A stretch of DNA of 64,000 nt. Origin: Cololabis saira. Lineage: Eukaryota > Chordata > Actinopteri > Beloniformes > Belonidae. Location of the stretch: assembly GCF_033807715.1 (NCBI RefSeq), contig NC_084597.1:8023369-8087368 (forward strand), written 5' to 3'. This document shows, piece by piece, positions 46,511-57,825 of this stretch (position 1 is the stretch's first letter; each line of letters opens with the position of its first letter). The notes under the pieces are model-generated. The model did no database searches, had not been told where the DNA came from, and saw only the letters and a program-made list of their open reading frames with translations. The position numbers and the translations under genes are program-made.

Positions 46511-47656
46511 TCTTTCTGGTCATCTGGTTTTGTCGCCTTCCTAAATATCCTTTATGTTTTAGCCACTTACTCCAGTTCTTTCTGTTATTTATTTAGAATT
46601 AAAGGTATTCCCTGATGTTTTTTTCTTATCTGTTCCAGTCATATAATTAACAATCATTTCAAGTGGATACTCAAACTATATATGTATAATTTAACAAGGA
46701 ATGATACAAAGCTTTAAAGTTGAAAGAGTAACAAGCCATATTTATTCATACCAAAAGACAAAGTATATACAAATTATAAAACAAATATATACATTTATAT
46801 CCAAAAAATAAACTTCCTTATGTTTTTTGTCCTTTAATCTCCTCCTTCCAACCCTGCACCGCGACTAGCTCTTGAAATATCAGATCCTATATGATCTCTT
46901 AAAGAATTTTCCCTAATGAATTAAATAAAATCAGTCTGAATTCCCCCTTATAAAAGCTGCTTTTTTTTTCCTTACTAGTTTTATTACTTTACTAATTTAA
47001 TTACTTATTTATATAAGTTCCTTTTTTTCATTATGTCTGTTTGTTATTTATTTTATTCAGTCTGTTGCACTTTATGTTAAAGCATTTTAAAATATGTCAC
47101 ATTAGGGTCAGTTTTATGTTCCCTTGTTAATCTTTCTGGATTTCTAATGCTGTATTATTCGTCATGCTCAATTCACTCAGCTGTTGTAGTCTTTTCTATT
47201 AATAACGTCATGCCATTATATATACTACATTTGTTTATCTGTTGTTTATTATTACTGTTGTAATTGGACATGTACATTACTACCTGCCTTGGGAACACCT
47301 GAATGTGTTTTCACTAATTGCAACGTCTGACCTTTCAATAAAGTTTCTAAAAAAATAAAAAAATAAAATGATATCAGATCCTGACTCGGACATCTGATCT
47401 GCCAACCGCCCGACCAATCGGTGGCCTGTAGTGTGATGACGTCAGATACAGCCGACTCAGCCGCTTAGAACCTCGGCAGAGTAGTTACAGAAAAAGTATC
47501 TACTCGGCACGTTAGACCCCTAGTGGAAAGGCGCCAAACCGAGTGGAGGAGAGCCGAGCCGGGCTGAGTAGGTACTGGTGGAAAAACGGCACAAATGTCC
47601 AGAAAGGGGCGGAGAGAGACACCAGTGATCTTCTCAGTGGTGTTGTGGCTCCAGGT
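46511..47656. other. Non-coding stretch, possible LINE tail
   Basis: AT-rich with a possible LINE 3' end at about 47270-47370 ('cctttcaataaagtttctaa' then A-rich). No gene is seen. Confidence 0.35.
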
Positions 47657-47664
47657 CTTCAGAG

Positions 47665-48515
47665 CAGGGCTGGTTCTATAAAATGATGACTAGGCTGCAT
47701 CTCAGATCAGAGGGGGTGCACATGCCTGGCACATTATTCAACACTAAATTATGCATTTTCCCATAATTTCAAGCGGATTGATACTAGCAAAACAAGAATA
47801 TTTAAAGTGTATTTCAAATGCTTTATTGCAGCAATATCGCTGCAGAACAAAGAAAATGCTACATTTAGTCTGGGCTACCTCACCCATCAGACAATCTAGC
47901 AACAGATGTTTCTTACCCTGGAAATAAAACATAGAAATTCTAACTAATTTTATCTATACAGCTCAAAACCCTCACTAAACATGACAGTCATTTCAAGTGG
48001 AATGATACCAGTCAAACAATAATATTTAAAGTGTCTTTCAAGTGCATTTTTGCAGCAATATCGCTGCAGAACAAAGAAAATGCTACATTTAGTCTGGGCT
48101 ACCTCACCCATCAGACAATCTAGCAACAGAAAATAAAACATAGAAAAATAAGTAACAAAAATAAATATAACCATGAATATAAACTTGCTTGCGTGGTTGT
48201 GCTTGAACCACTTCCGAATATCCATCGTTACTTTGTGTTAACGGAGCAGCAGAGCAGCGTCTTGCAGATGAGTGACGGACACTGGCTGGTTTATGGTTCC
48301 GCGTTGAACCAACGCAGAGCTTACGGCGTAGGATACGCGGGGACGCGACCGTACGGCCGCGTCGCCGTGTACGCTACACCGTCGATTTAACGTGGAACCA
48401 TAAATCAGTCTTAACGCGTACAAATTTGTCAGTTTTCTTTTCATCTTTTCGACTGAGCATGCAAGCACATAAACTGAGGGTGCAATGCTTATGCACCCTC
48501 ATAGAACCGGGCCTG
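47665..48515. mobile_element. hAT-type element, 851 bp, TSD CTTCAGAG
   Basis: CAGGGCTGGTTCTAT at the left, ATAGAACCGGGCCTG at the right, exact flanks CTTCAGAG (47657-47664, 48516-48523) fitting nTnnnnAn. Inside, a segment of about 165 bp is tandemly duplicated (47757-47933 and 47985-48145; 'gcagcaatatcgctgcagaa' in both). A palindromic MITE (48284-48413) is nested near the right end. ORFs in it derive from these repeats. Confidence 0.92.
48284..48413. mobile_element. Palindromic GC-rich MITE (copy 1)
   Basis: 'ggtttatggttccgcgttga' mirrored by 'acgtggaaccataaatcag', with CGTAGG/CTACAC pairs between. Sister copies are at 57010-57157, 57733-57825 and 60905-61036. Confidence 0.8.
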
Positions 48516-48523
48516 CTTCAGAG

Positions 48524-48881
48524 ATGTGCACACCCAGGAACTTGGTGCTTCTCACCCTCTCCACTGCAGCGCCGTGGATGGTTAGAGGAGTATGGTGGGG
48601 GTGCACTCTCCTGGGGCCTCATTTATCAACCGTGCGTAGAAAAGGTTCTAAATTCTGTCGTATCAAATCCGTAATTATCAAACGTGCGGACAGCGGTCGT
48701 ACGCACACTAGTAAGTGATCAGTGATGATAAATCCCACCTGTTCTTAACTGCCGTGCTCGTGCACGGTTAGGGTCATTTGCATTCAGAAACGCCTCCAAT
48801 TGACCATATATTGTAGCAACAATCCCTTAATAATCCGTGAATGGATTCTTTCCCCCTCACCGAAATCATGGCAAAGACGGC

Positions 48882-48914
<33 letters not shown>

Positions 48915-49518
48915 TTATATACATATATAGATATATTTTTTATTTTAGACAAAGGGATGAGAGCTAATAAGCTATGCTTCTTCTCACTCCTTTTCAAATA
49001 TGTCATTTATTTTCGGTTTTTCTGTGCTTTATTATTTTGCTTCCTGGTAATTGGCATATTCGGAATAAACAGTACAAACAAACAAATATGCTCCAATCGG
49101 TGGTGGGGAAGCAGTCTTGGAGTGTCTCTGAAGACCTCAGGCCTCAAGCGTATTTGTTTAATAGCTGGTTTAAGTGACTTTAACCAGCGACCTGTATGCT
49201 AGCATTAGCACAACAGTTTGGTCTGAGGCCCCGGGGTTCGGGGAGGGGATGGGCTTCTTAGGCCCTTTGTGTGGGGTATCTATACGTACCTTACGTTTGT
49301 TTGGGATGGGGAGAGCTGTGGGGCGGGAGGCCTCCAAATAACATTTCGCTTAGGGCCCCGATTCGGTCAGGTCTGGCTGGTCTTTGCCCGGCCAGTCGTC
49401 ACATGCCAGCCAGTTATCACAGTCTCTCCAGTGCTCATTGTTGTACATATCTGGTAAACTTTATTTCTTAAATGTATCCTGGAAAGAAAAATTTGCCTTG
49501 AACTACCACACTCAACAT
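48524..49518. other. Non-coding stretch with a lone transposon end and a TA tract
   Basis: At 48615 'ggggcctcatttatcaacc' matches the terminus of the element at 60245-61577, so 48615-48790 is probably one end of a related copy. A (TA)n tract lies at 48882-48912. The phrase 'ggcatattcggaataaaca' (49053-49070) resembles a LINE tail. The ORFs of this patch are unrecognised. Confidence 0.4.
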
Positions 49519-49522
49519 TTAA

Positions 49523-50006
49523 AGGGGACCTATTATGGCATCTATTACCTATTTTAAACAGGCTTTGAATGTCTTAAAAACAAGCTTTTGATTGTTTTTT
49601 CTAAATAAATTAGAAATTCAGCCTCTAAACCATGTCTTTATCTTCCCAGTCTATAACCTCATTATCTATGCGGGATTCTGAGTGGGCGGGGCTATGATAA
49701 TGAGGCTCTGTGCTGATTGGCTGTCTGAATGACGCGATACACCGCTACGAAAAAATGGCGGAAGCTCCGGCCGGCGGAGTTAGTTGTGGGCGTGGTTTCA
49801 CGCATCGCTCCCGCCGTTACGTAACGACGGGAGCAGAATCTGAACGGCTCGTAGATCCACATCACACTGGACGGCTCATCCGGGCGGCTGTACAGACACT
49901 GCAGAATTTAGTTGCTTTCCTCCTTCTCTGAGTTTAGCAGGCTGAGGGGAGACCACTTTATAAATGTTAAAGCAAGAAAAAACGTGTTTTTCATAATAGG
50001 TCCCCT
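49523..50006. mobile_element. TTAA-target MITE, 484 bp
   Basis: AGGGGACCTATTATGGC to CATAATAGGTCCCCT, with TTAA on both sides (49519-49522, 50007-50010). A TTAA target points to Kolobok or piggyBac; the AGGGGAC terminus resembles fish Kolobok MITEs. Contains the palindrome CCGTTACGTAACGACGG (49810-49835). Confidence 0.88.
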
Positions 50007-50010
50007 TTAA

Positions 50011-50528
50011 GAGAAATATGTGAAAAATCAGATCAAGGGATAATCACCCAGCTTGCAGAGCTGACTCATGAGCGGTCAATTCACACGTACTGTATACAGA
50101 GAGGGTAAAGCATATGTCACAATGTCTGACAATGGAAAGGAAAATAAAATGCCAAGGTAATAATAATATAGGCACGTTCATCATACGGGCCCTTATTGTA
50201 GGCGACGCTTCAATCAAGGCCTGAAACTGGTCTAAATATGTCAGCCTAATGGGCACGCAACTACAGAAACTGTAAACAAGGTACTGTAAAAATACCCAAA
50301 TGCTAAATGTGAATACTGCCCAGCCTCTTGCAGTCATAATCCCACATGAAGTCATCTTGATTTTTGTTTTTTTCTTGAATTTTTAAACAAATTGTAGGTT
50401 TTCGCAGTTATTCGATTGTCTGGTACTGTTAGCATGAAATGACTTGAGAATGAATTTCATATTTAAGATGGATTGATGAATGTACCTTAGAGACTGAATA
50501 AAGCTTTCAGGTGTGTGCTCAATTGACT
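50011..50528. other. Non-coding stretch
   Basis: The ORF at 50355-50044 (minus) shows no recognisable domain. No repeats recognised. Confidence 0.35.
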
Positions 50529-50536
50529 ACCTAGAC

Positions 50537-51315
50537 CAGGGGTGTCAAATGTGCGGCCCGAGCATAAAGCATAAATAATTGCCATGAATCGCAGCATATC
50601 CGATAATATATTTCTTCTACAAATCCATCGTTATTCCACAAATAGAGCAGTTTTCGTCATTTTTTTAGTTTTCTAGAATGCATTTGCCGATTTTATTTCT
50701 TTGTAGACGGTCGTTTATTTTTATTTACTGACTACTATTATATATTTTCACAGGAAAAATATCACTGCTAAAAAAGATGATAGAAAATATTTATTCAGAG
50801 AATTTCAGTTTTGAATACGAGGATAGTGACAAAGTAAAACAGTTAAAAGAAGTGCTGACTTTTTCGGCACACTGGCGTAAATATCCGTGCCAATTTTTAA
50901 AAATAAATACACTTAATTGTACTGGAAAAATCTCTAAATCACAAAGAAACACTCTCGGATGAAATAAGAAATATTTTGCTTTTAATTAAATTTCCTATAA
51001 AAAAGCGAAATATAAAAAATACTTGTTTCTGTTTATCTTTGTAAAATGATATTAAAAGTATCTTACATAATTTGAAAAAAAACAAGAAATTTCAAGAAAA
51101 GATCCTGAAGAAATATATTTTACATAATTAGAGTGTAAACAAAGTGCATATTTCCTTTAAAATTAAATAAACTGATATTGGATTAGATAACAATAGTAAA
51201 AAAAAAGAATTAGAAAAAAAAATTTTGCACTGTTTTTGTTATTTTGAGCGTGCGGCCCGCGAGAAAAAAATTGGTCAAATCCGGCCCGCCAAGCAAAATT
51301 AGTTTGACACCCCTG
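50537..51315. mobile_element. hAT-type (Charlie-like terminus) element, 779 bp, TSD ACCTAGAC
   Basis: CAGGGGTGTCAAA at the left and TTTGACACCCCTG at the right, exact 8-bp flanks ACCTAGAC (50529-50536, 51316-51323). Subterminal 'gcggcccg' motifs. Same family as 55939-56604, in opposite orientation. The small ORF 50777-50962 is shared by both copies and may be a transposase shred. Confidence 0.93.
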
Positions 51316-52243
51316 ACCTAGACGCAGGCTTGTGGTTTGCAGCCTTGCAGCCTTCCAGTGTTTTTCTTCAAGTGTTATCTGCGTTTATCTTATTCTCATT
51401 CAGGCTCCCGGGGAGCTGCTGGATGCAAACCCAGCTCTCTCTTGGCAGAAGTTAACCTTACAGACATGAAGAAGCCAGCAAACCTGGAGATAAGACACAA
51501 GCAAAGGCCCCTGTTAGGATATTAACCTGGGACTTTAACTTATATGACACAATCGAATACGTTAAATTTTAAAAGTAATCGTAACAAGGCTGTATAAACA
51601 CAAACTCGGACCAGTTATGGACGGCAAAGACAAAAACAGAAACTCTACATATTCACAATTTTATTGCCCACAGTCATACAGAATAATGATAAACCCATAG
51701 AACCAAAAGATTTAATCTGTAAACATCATTTTGAAATTTTTATTTCCTTTTTTTTTTTTTTCAGTTTACCTGTCCCAAAATAGTGAGCTTCTGTGTGATT
51801 CCGTCTGACAAAGGTTCATATTTATAATTTTGAAATGATACATTTATAATACATAGCTAATAATAGAGAGGGGAGGAGGGAGAGAGACGTATATAGAGAA
51901 AACAGTAGTCTCAAGCAGCAACACGCAGCAGGGCGAAACACAACCGTCGTAGTTAACAGGCATGCCCCATTGAAGATCAGCTATTGCACTTTGAAGGGGG
52001 AAATAAAGAAGAGGAAAAAAATAACACTATTTGTACAAATAAAAGGCACATTTTCTTTAAAAGGAAATCTGAAAAGACGCCATGTTATTAGTGTCCTGTT
52101 GTGTCATTTCTTTGCGTCACAAAGCTAATCATCATGTTACTGGAGAGGTTCAAGTGTGGAGTCGTTTCTGCTGTATACACCCGATAAAGTGGTCCTACAA
52201 CAAATAAAGACCCAACGGGACTTTCTTTTTAGCGAAGAGCTTT

Positions 52244-52247
<4 letters not shown>

Positions 52248-52293
<46 letters not shown>
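52248..52293. repeat. (TA)n microsatellite
   Basis: About 23 TA units, the target of the following hAT insertion. Confidence 0.96.
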
Positions 52294-52296
<3 letters not shown>

Positions 52297-52504
52297 GAAT
52301 GGGCGATATTTGGGCGATATTTTACCGTTCACGATAAACCGTCAAAAAAATTCCCCACGGTAAGAATTTGTCATCTCGCGGTAGAAACGATAAATTCCTG
52401 TTGATGATGTTTTTGTGTAAAGACTGATTTAAGGAAGGAAGGAAGGAAGATATGAGCCTGAAACAAAGACAGAAAGAAAGTAATGAGCCAGAAAGAAAGA
52501 ATAA

Positions 52505-52544
<40 letters not shown>

Positions 52545-52610
52545 AATGAGCCAGAAAGAAAGAAAGAAAGAAAGGAGCCAGAAAGAAAGAATAAAAGAAA
52601 GAAATGAGCC

Positions 52611-52658
<48 letters not shown>

Positions 52659-52803
52659 TCCCATTGATGACGCTTTGTAGCATTTAGTAAAAAGTTAAAA
52701 AGGTGGAGTTGAATTGTTTTTTTTAATCGTCATTTTTATCGTTATCGGGATAAATGCCAGAAATTATCGTGATAAATGTTTTAGTCCATACCGCCCATCC
52801 CTA
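52294..52803. mobile_element. hAT-type MITE, 510 bp, inserted in (TA)n
   Basis: TAGGAATGGGCGATATT to ATACCGCCCATCCCTA, flanked by ATATATAT on both sides. Contains a (GAAA)n microsatellite with repeated GAGCCA interruptions (52434-52662); the Lys/Glu and Ser/Phe ORFs there are repeat translations. Confidence 0.85.
52434..52662. repeat. (GAAA)n with periodic GAGCCA interruptions
   Basis: Blocks of GAAA separated by 'atgagcca' or 'ggagcca', suggesting that larger units of about 40-60 bp were duplicated. Confidence 0.93.
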
Positions 52804-54144
52804 ATATATATATATACATATAAATAAATAAAAGACATTTGGAGCATCATTCCCTCTAGCAGGATATCAGATCTGATGAAATTCTAATCATAAACACTGC
52901 AGAAGAATAAGATTGGCAGGTGTTTAATAATGTCTCTGATACTCCTTTTTGGCCAAACGTGTTGTAGTGAGATGCTTGTAACGCTCCCTCTTGCAGCAAA
53001 ACACAGGCACGTCATTTTACATTGCATCTGTCTTGTCTAACTCATCAAGCACATGCTGATTTTGGTTCAACTGAAGTGGTCCAGTGCATATCATAAACAA
53101 CGCCTCATTCATTTGGTATCCATCATTAGTCACACTATCAGTAAGGATGAAAGCATTTTTTTTTTTTTTTAAATGGTTGTGTCCAGAACTGCTGAGGATT
53201 GTTTGTCTCAGCCTTATTGTCAAAACTTCTTTCTCTAACAAAAACAGTCAGCGTGATGTGATAAATGTGTGCAGATGACTGCAAAATGAGAATTAATCTA
53301 ACTTGTAGGGTGGCCGAAAATTGGTTTGTCATGTAAAAATAAGTTATTGTAACTGACGGGAGCTAGTAAAAAATAAAATAAAAGTAGTGCTAAGATGACA
53401 TGTAGACATGCCATAAGATATCAACAGAACTAAGATGTCTCTAAAATCTGTAATCGAGTGCACACAGTGTAAATGCAACATCTGTCTAATAACATCTCAA
53501 CACATCTGTAATTCATCTCGGTACACAGATGATCTAACTTTCTGATTGTGCTATTCGTTTGTGATGGTTTGAAAAAAATATCAAACCTTTTATTTAAAGT
53601 TCACTAAAAAGCTGAAAATGAACAAGGATGTGAGAATATCCACCGAATGACTCAAGCACCAAAACTAATCACCAACTACACACCTAAAAGAATTCAGAGG
53701 AAACCAATTCAGAAATAATCACTAGTTGAAAAGCAAATATTTTACAGTGTCGGCATACACAAGCACCTCTTTCAAATGAAGGGGTTTCAAAGTCTACGAA
53801 TATGGCCACAAGAACAGTTGATTTTTAAGTCATGCGACTGCAGTGACACAAGAAAGTACTTGAGAAAAAAGTTGATCTTTAAAGCCATTGACAAACTATG
53901 AAGGGTGTCTATAACCTGCCACGGTGACAACTGCAAAGCAAAACATGTTCGGCTCTAATCTCCAATAAAAGCAGGTTTCGTGCGGCGGCAGAGTAAACCG
54001 TCACACTAATGATTAGTTTAAAGGACATTTTTCAAAATGTAATTTATTAAAAACCGCCTTCCTGTTTTCCAAACCTCTTTTTTTTACCAACAGTTCCAGT
54101 ACAAATACGGTTGTGCTTGACAGACAAAACTAAAATTTTAGATT

Positions 54145-54150
54145 TTTATT
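54145..54150 (-). terminator. Possible polyadenylation signal for shc3
   Basis: AATAAA on the minus strand about 335 bases past the stop codon, the first such hexamer. Further ones follow at 54048-54043 and 51665-51660. Confidence 0.35.
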
Positions 54151-54483
54151 CTAAAATATTCTCGTTATCGCCTCTTTGAGGTTTAATTTGCTTTTCATCT
54201 AAACTACAACTGTTTTTTTTATCTTTTAAAACACCAAATCAAGATTATGTCCAAATGCACCTATTTCTTCTCAAAAATATAGCATTTCAGTCATCACAAC
54301 AAAATAACAGTTGTACAAATTCTTTTTTCAACGTCAAACAAATCTTGCGTCATCCAGTGATTCCACTAAAGCGGGTCGGCGTCGAGCACTTCGAACTTCT
54401 GGGTATCTCCTGGCATTTCATCTTCCAGCTCCGGGATGGGAGACGGCCCAAAGCTTCCCGTTTCCCACCGGGTTCTGGAAGCG

Positions 54484-54612
54484 TTATTGTTTCCTTTCCA
54501 CGGGCTGGAGGAGACACAGTTCACTCCCCGCTGACACGATTGGCAGATTGTTGTCACGGTGATGGCCAATAAGATGGCTAATGCTGTCAAATATATGATC
54601 TTTTGTCCGTAC
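54484..54612 (-). CDS. shc3: shc3 last coding exon (SH2 domain C-terminal part)
   Basis: SHC proteins are cytoplasmic adaptors that bind phosphotyrosine receptors through PTB and SH2 domains and recruit GRB2 to RAS signalling. SHC3 is the neuronal form. Read in phase 0 from 54612 the exon gives [18 protein letters not shown], then [12 protein letters not shown] and QPVERKQ, then TAA at 54486-54484. This is the conserved C-terminal third of the SHC SH2 domain and the usual SHC C-terminus. The acceptor is TTCAAAG just upstream (54613-54614 are the AG). The previous exon ends on a complete codon, so phases agree. SHC3-type wording ([14 protein letters not shown]) favours shc3 over shc1, shc2 or shc4. 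A longer ORF in another frame (54590-54366) is a shadow. SHC family about 0.95; paralogue about 0.75. Confidence 0.9.
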   Translation of the reverse strand, partial: VRTKDHIFDSISHLIGHHRDNNLPIVSAGSELCLLQPVERKQ

Positions 54613-54698
54613 CTTTGAACAGAAAGATATAAACATACATTTTAAAAGTCTGTTTTTGTCTGATTAAAGGTTGAATCTTTGTACTAGTACATCCCAAC

Positions 54699-55317
54699 CA
54701 GAGGTGGAAAAAGTACTGAAAAATTGTAATTGAGTAAAAGTATCTTTACTTTGCTTAAATCCTACTCACAGTAAAAGTAAAAGTACTCATCTAAAAATTT
54801 ACTCGAGTAAAAGTACAAAAGTACTTCATTTAAAATGTAATTTGAGTAAAAGTTACTTTCAGTTATTTAATGCAAAAAAAGGATGAGTCACGAATCCAAT
54901 CCAGCACAAGTTGTTTTAATTAACTTCGAGGCATATTAAAGTACACATCCACACTTGTTCGAGTACATTTTTTTAGATGTTGAAGTCTTGAATGCTGAAA
55001 GCTCCGTTCTGCCGGGCAGGCACATTTTACACTGCCTTTTGTGCATTTGAACGTGAATAAATCTTCCAAGTTTGGCCAAGGGTTTTTGTGGTTTTTGTGG
55101 CTGGTTTTTTTTTTATTTAATTTTTTCACCATAAATTTTGTACTCAGTAACGTGAGGGGGTTCAAATGTAGCGAAGTAAAATACTTGGGTCAAAATGTAC
55201 TCGAGTAAAAGTAAAAATTACATATTTCAAAAACTACTAAGAAAATTACAAATTACTCATAAAAAGTACTCAATTACAGTAACGTGAGTAAATGTAATTT
55301 GTTACTTTCCACCCCTG
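54699..55317. mobile_element. hAT-type MITE, 619 bp, TSD ATCCCAAC
   Basis: CAGAGGTGGAAA to TTTCCACCCCTG with exact 8-bp flanks ATCCCAAC (54691-54698, 55318-55325). AGTAAAAGTA-rich interior, like 4113 but with a different terminus. Lies in the last shc3 intron only 87 bp from the acceptor. Confidence 0.93.
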
Positions 55318-55938
55318 ATCCCAACTCAGCGACGCCTGCCTTTTATCTACAGCTATGAAAAATGAAGCAAATCCAACCCTTTATGCATCAGGGCATAAGA
55401 AAAGTATTGGGTTCTTGGACTTAAATGTAAGTAAATATAAGATCAGAACAACCCATGACACATTGTGTCATTATTAGCGAACAAAAGCGGAGCCGAAGTG
55501 CAGACGCAAGCAGCAAGCAAGCAGACCTCATTAGAAGTAGCAAAGTGAAACGATTTTCTCTAAATGCCACTTTACTGTGCAAGATTTTTCAGCCTCTCGT
55601 CCTTAACAACTTTACTTCAGTTCATTGATATTTTTGGGTATTCATTTATGATCTGCTCTCCTGAGCTCGTGCCACACACTGAGCCATCGAAGGACATTCA
55701 TTTCCCTTTTCTGTTTGGACCCCTGCCCTGTTCCAGGACCCATTGTTAGTGGAGCTCCTGTTGCCGGACAGTTGGACTCACACTTGACTGGAATACTTTG
55801 TTATACAGAGGAGCTCATGGTCGACTCAAAACCCCACATCATCACGTTTTCACCAAATACTTGTATGGCACTGTTTGTTACGGCTAAACATCTCAACTTT
55901 CTTCTGTTTAAAGGACGTGTTTTGCAGAAGCTTTAAAG

Positions 55939-56604
55939 CATGGGTGTCAAACTCATTTTGCTTGGCGGGCCGGATTTGACCAATTTATTTCTCGCGGGCC
56001 GCACGCTCAAAATAACAAAAACGGTGCGGAACATTTTTTCTCTAATTCTTTTTTTTTTTTACTATTGTTATCTAATCCTAGGAAATTTAATTAAAAGCAA
56101 AATCTTTCTTATTACATCCGAGAGTGTTTCTCTGTGATTTAGAGATTTTTCCAGTACAATTTATTGCATTTATTTTAAAAAATTGGCGCGGATATTTACA
56201 CCAGTGTACCGAAAAAGTCAGCACTTCTTTTTTAACTGTTTTACTTTGTCACTATCCTCGTATTCAAAACTGAAATTCTCTGAATAAATATCTTCTATCA
56301 TCTTTTTTAGCAGTGATATTATTCCTGCGAAAATATATAATAGTAGTCAGTTAATAAAAATAAACGACCATATACAAAGAAATAAAATCGGCAAATGCAT
56401 TCTAGAAAACTAAAAAAAAGTCAAAAACTGCTCTCTTTGTGGAATAACGATGGATTTGTAGAAGAAATATATTATCGGATATGCTGCAATTCATGGCAAT
56501 TATTTATGCCTTCCTTTTTAGTAAATTAACATTTCGGTTTTTTGCGTTGGAAACTTCTCGCGGGCCACATGAAAACCTCTCTCGGGCCACATTTGACACC
56601 CCTG
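55939..56604. mobile_element. hAT-type element, 666 bp, TSD CTTTAAAG
   Basis: CATGGGTGTCAAACTC at the left (third base mutated from the family's CAGGGG) and TTTGACACCCCTG at the right, exact flanks CTTTAAAG (55931-55938, 56605-56612), fitting nTnnnnAn. The right flank overlaps the TTAA and first bases of the next element, so this hAT inserted into that element's edge. Family as 50537-51315. Confidence 0.9.
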
Positions 56605-56841
56605 CTTTAAAGGGGACATATTATGGCATTTAATGTATATTTTAAACAGGCCTTGAATGTCTTAAAAACAATCTAAAGCTTGTTTTTTCTACATAAATCA
56701 GAAATCCAGCCTGTGGGCCCTGTCACTAGTTTTACCGCTTCTAACCCCTTTTTCTGTGCTTCATTTTAGGGGAGGGGAGGCTATGATAATGAGGCTCTGT
56801 GCTGATTGGCTCCCTGAATGACGTGTAGCAGGGGAGGAGAA

Positions 56842-57485
56842 TAAGGCCACGTTTACACGTAGCCGGGTATTTACAAAATCGGATATTTCCCCCTCTGCGT
56901 TTTCAAAAATATCATAGTTTACACGGACCCGCATGAATACGCTGTTAACGTCATGCCAGCCAATCGGAATCCTGGAAAAAACATCAACAAATGACACGTG
57001 TAACTTCCAGTTAAGGCTGATTTATGGTTCTGCGTTACACCAACGTAGAGCCTACGGCGTAGGTTACGCGGCGACGCGCACCGTACGGCGCGCATCGCCG
57101 CGTACCCTACGCCGTAGGCTCTGCGTTGGTGTAACGCGGGACCATAATTCAGGCTTTACTTCCAAGACGGAACGAGAGTCTGAGAGAATTTAAAACAGGT
57201 AAAATAAAAGAAAATATTGACGGTGGCCAAACAAATTGTAAACACAGGTCGCACTCATGACGCTGCTGGTGACGTTTCTGTCGCATAATGTGACGTAAAT
57301 CTCCGTTTTCCTACGTTTTCTCTGTTTAGACGCAAACGTGAAAATGGAGTTTTTGAAAATCTCCACTTTGGCCGGAGTTTTCAGAAATGATCGTTTTTGG
57401 TGACTTTGACCTCTGTTTTCGTGTAAAAGAACGGCCAAAACGCATGAAAACGCCTCCGTTTTTGCCCCGTGTAAACGGGGCCTAA
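56842..57485. mobile_element. Nested element with TAAGGCCACGTTTACAC ends
   Basis: Left TAAGGCCACGTTTACAC and right GTGTAAACGGGGCCTAA are inverted with two mismatches. No target duplication is clear. It itself contains the palindromic MITE at 57010. Confidence 0.65.
57010..57157. mobile_element. Palindromic GC-rich MITE (copy 2), TSD ACTTCCA
   Basis: GTTAAGGCTGATTTATGG and its mirror near 57140-57157, with exact repeats ACTTCCA outside (57003-57009, 57158-57164). Nearly complete hairpin rich in CGTAGG/CCTACG. Confidence 0.82.
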
Positions 57486-57732
57486 GCCTCGCTCCGACCA
57501 GAGCAGCCGGCTGCGTCGTACACAAACTGTGTCCCATGCGAGAAGCTTCTGCGACAAAATAAAATCCATTGCTTTATTTTTTTTGTATTGGACTGTTCTA
57601 ATTGGCCGCGAGTTTAACAGTTTCAGTGTGGACAGAGAGAGTTTAACAGTTTCAGTGTGGACAGAGAGCGTCCTATGTCACGCAGCTCGATAGTCGGACG
57701 CTCTCATTCAGTTACACGCTGTAAACGGATCT

Positions 57733-57825
57733 TAAAGCCTGATTTACGGTTCTGCGTTAAATCGACGCGTACCCTACACCGTAGGCTCTGCGTTGGTGTA
57801 ACGCGGAACCATAAATCAGCCTTTA
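57733..57825. mobile_element. Palindromic GC-rich MITE (copy 3, internally deleted)
   Basis: 'taaagcctgatttacggttc' to 'gaaccataaatcagccttta', shorter than its relatives because about 50 bp of the left arm is missing. Confidence 0.75.

Larger units (their letters stand above)
51645..54483 (-). other. Probable shc3 3' UTR and downstream sequence
   Basis: Follows the shc3 stop codon. It is mostly unique, non-repetitive DNA without gene-like ORFs, interrupted by a hAT MITE (52294-52803). AATAAA signals on the minus strand lie at 54150-54145, 54048-54043 and 51665-51660, so the UTR could be about 0.35 kb or as long as 2.8 kb. The left limit chosen here is the last of these and is an inference. 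Confidence 0.45.

Noticed and set aside
54366..54590. 74-codon minus-strand ORF with a hydrophobic stretch, at first taken for the C-terminal exon of a membrane protein
   Set aside because: The same DNA in the splice-compatible frame encodes the end of the SHC SH2 domain. The hydrophobic ORF is a frame shadow.
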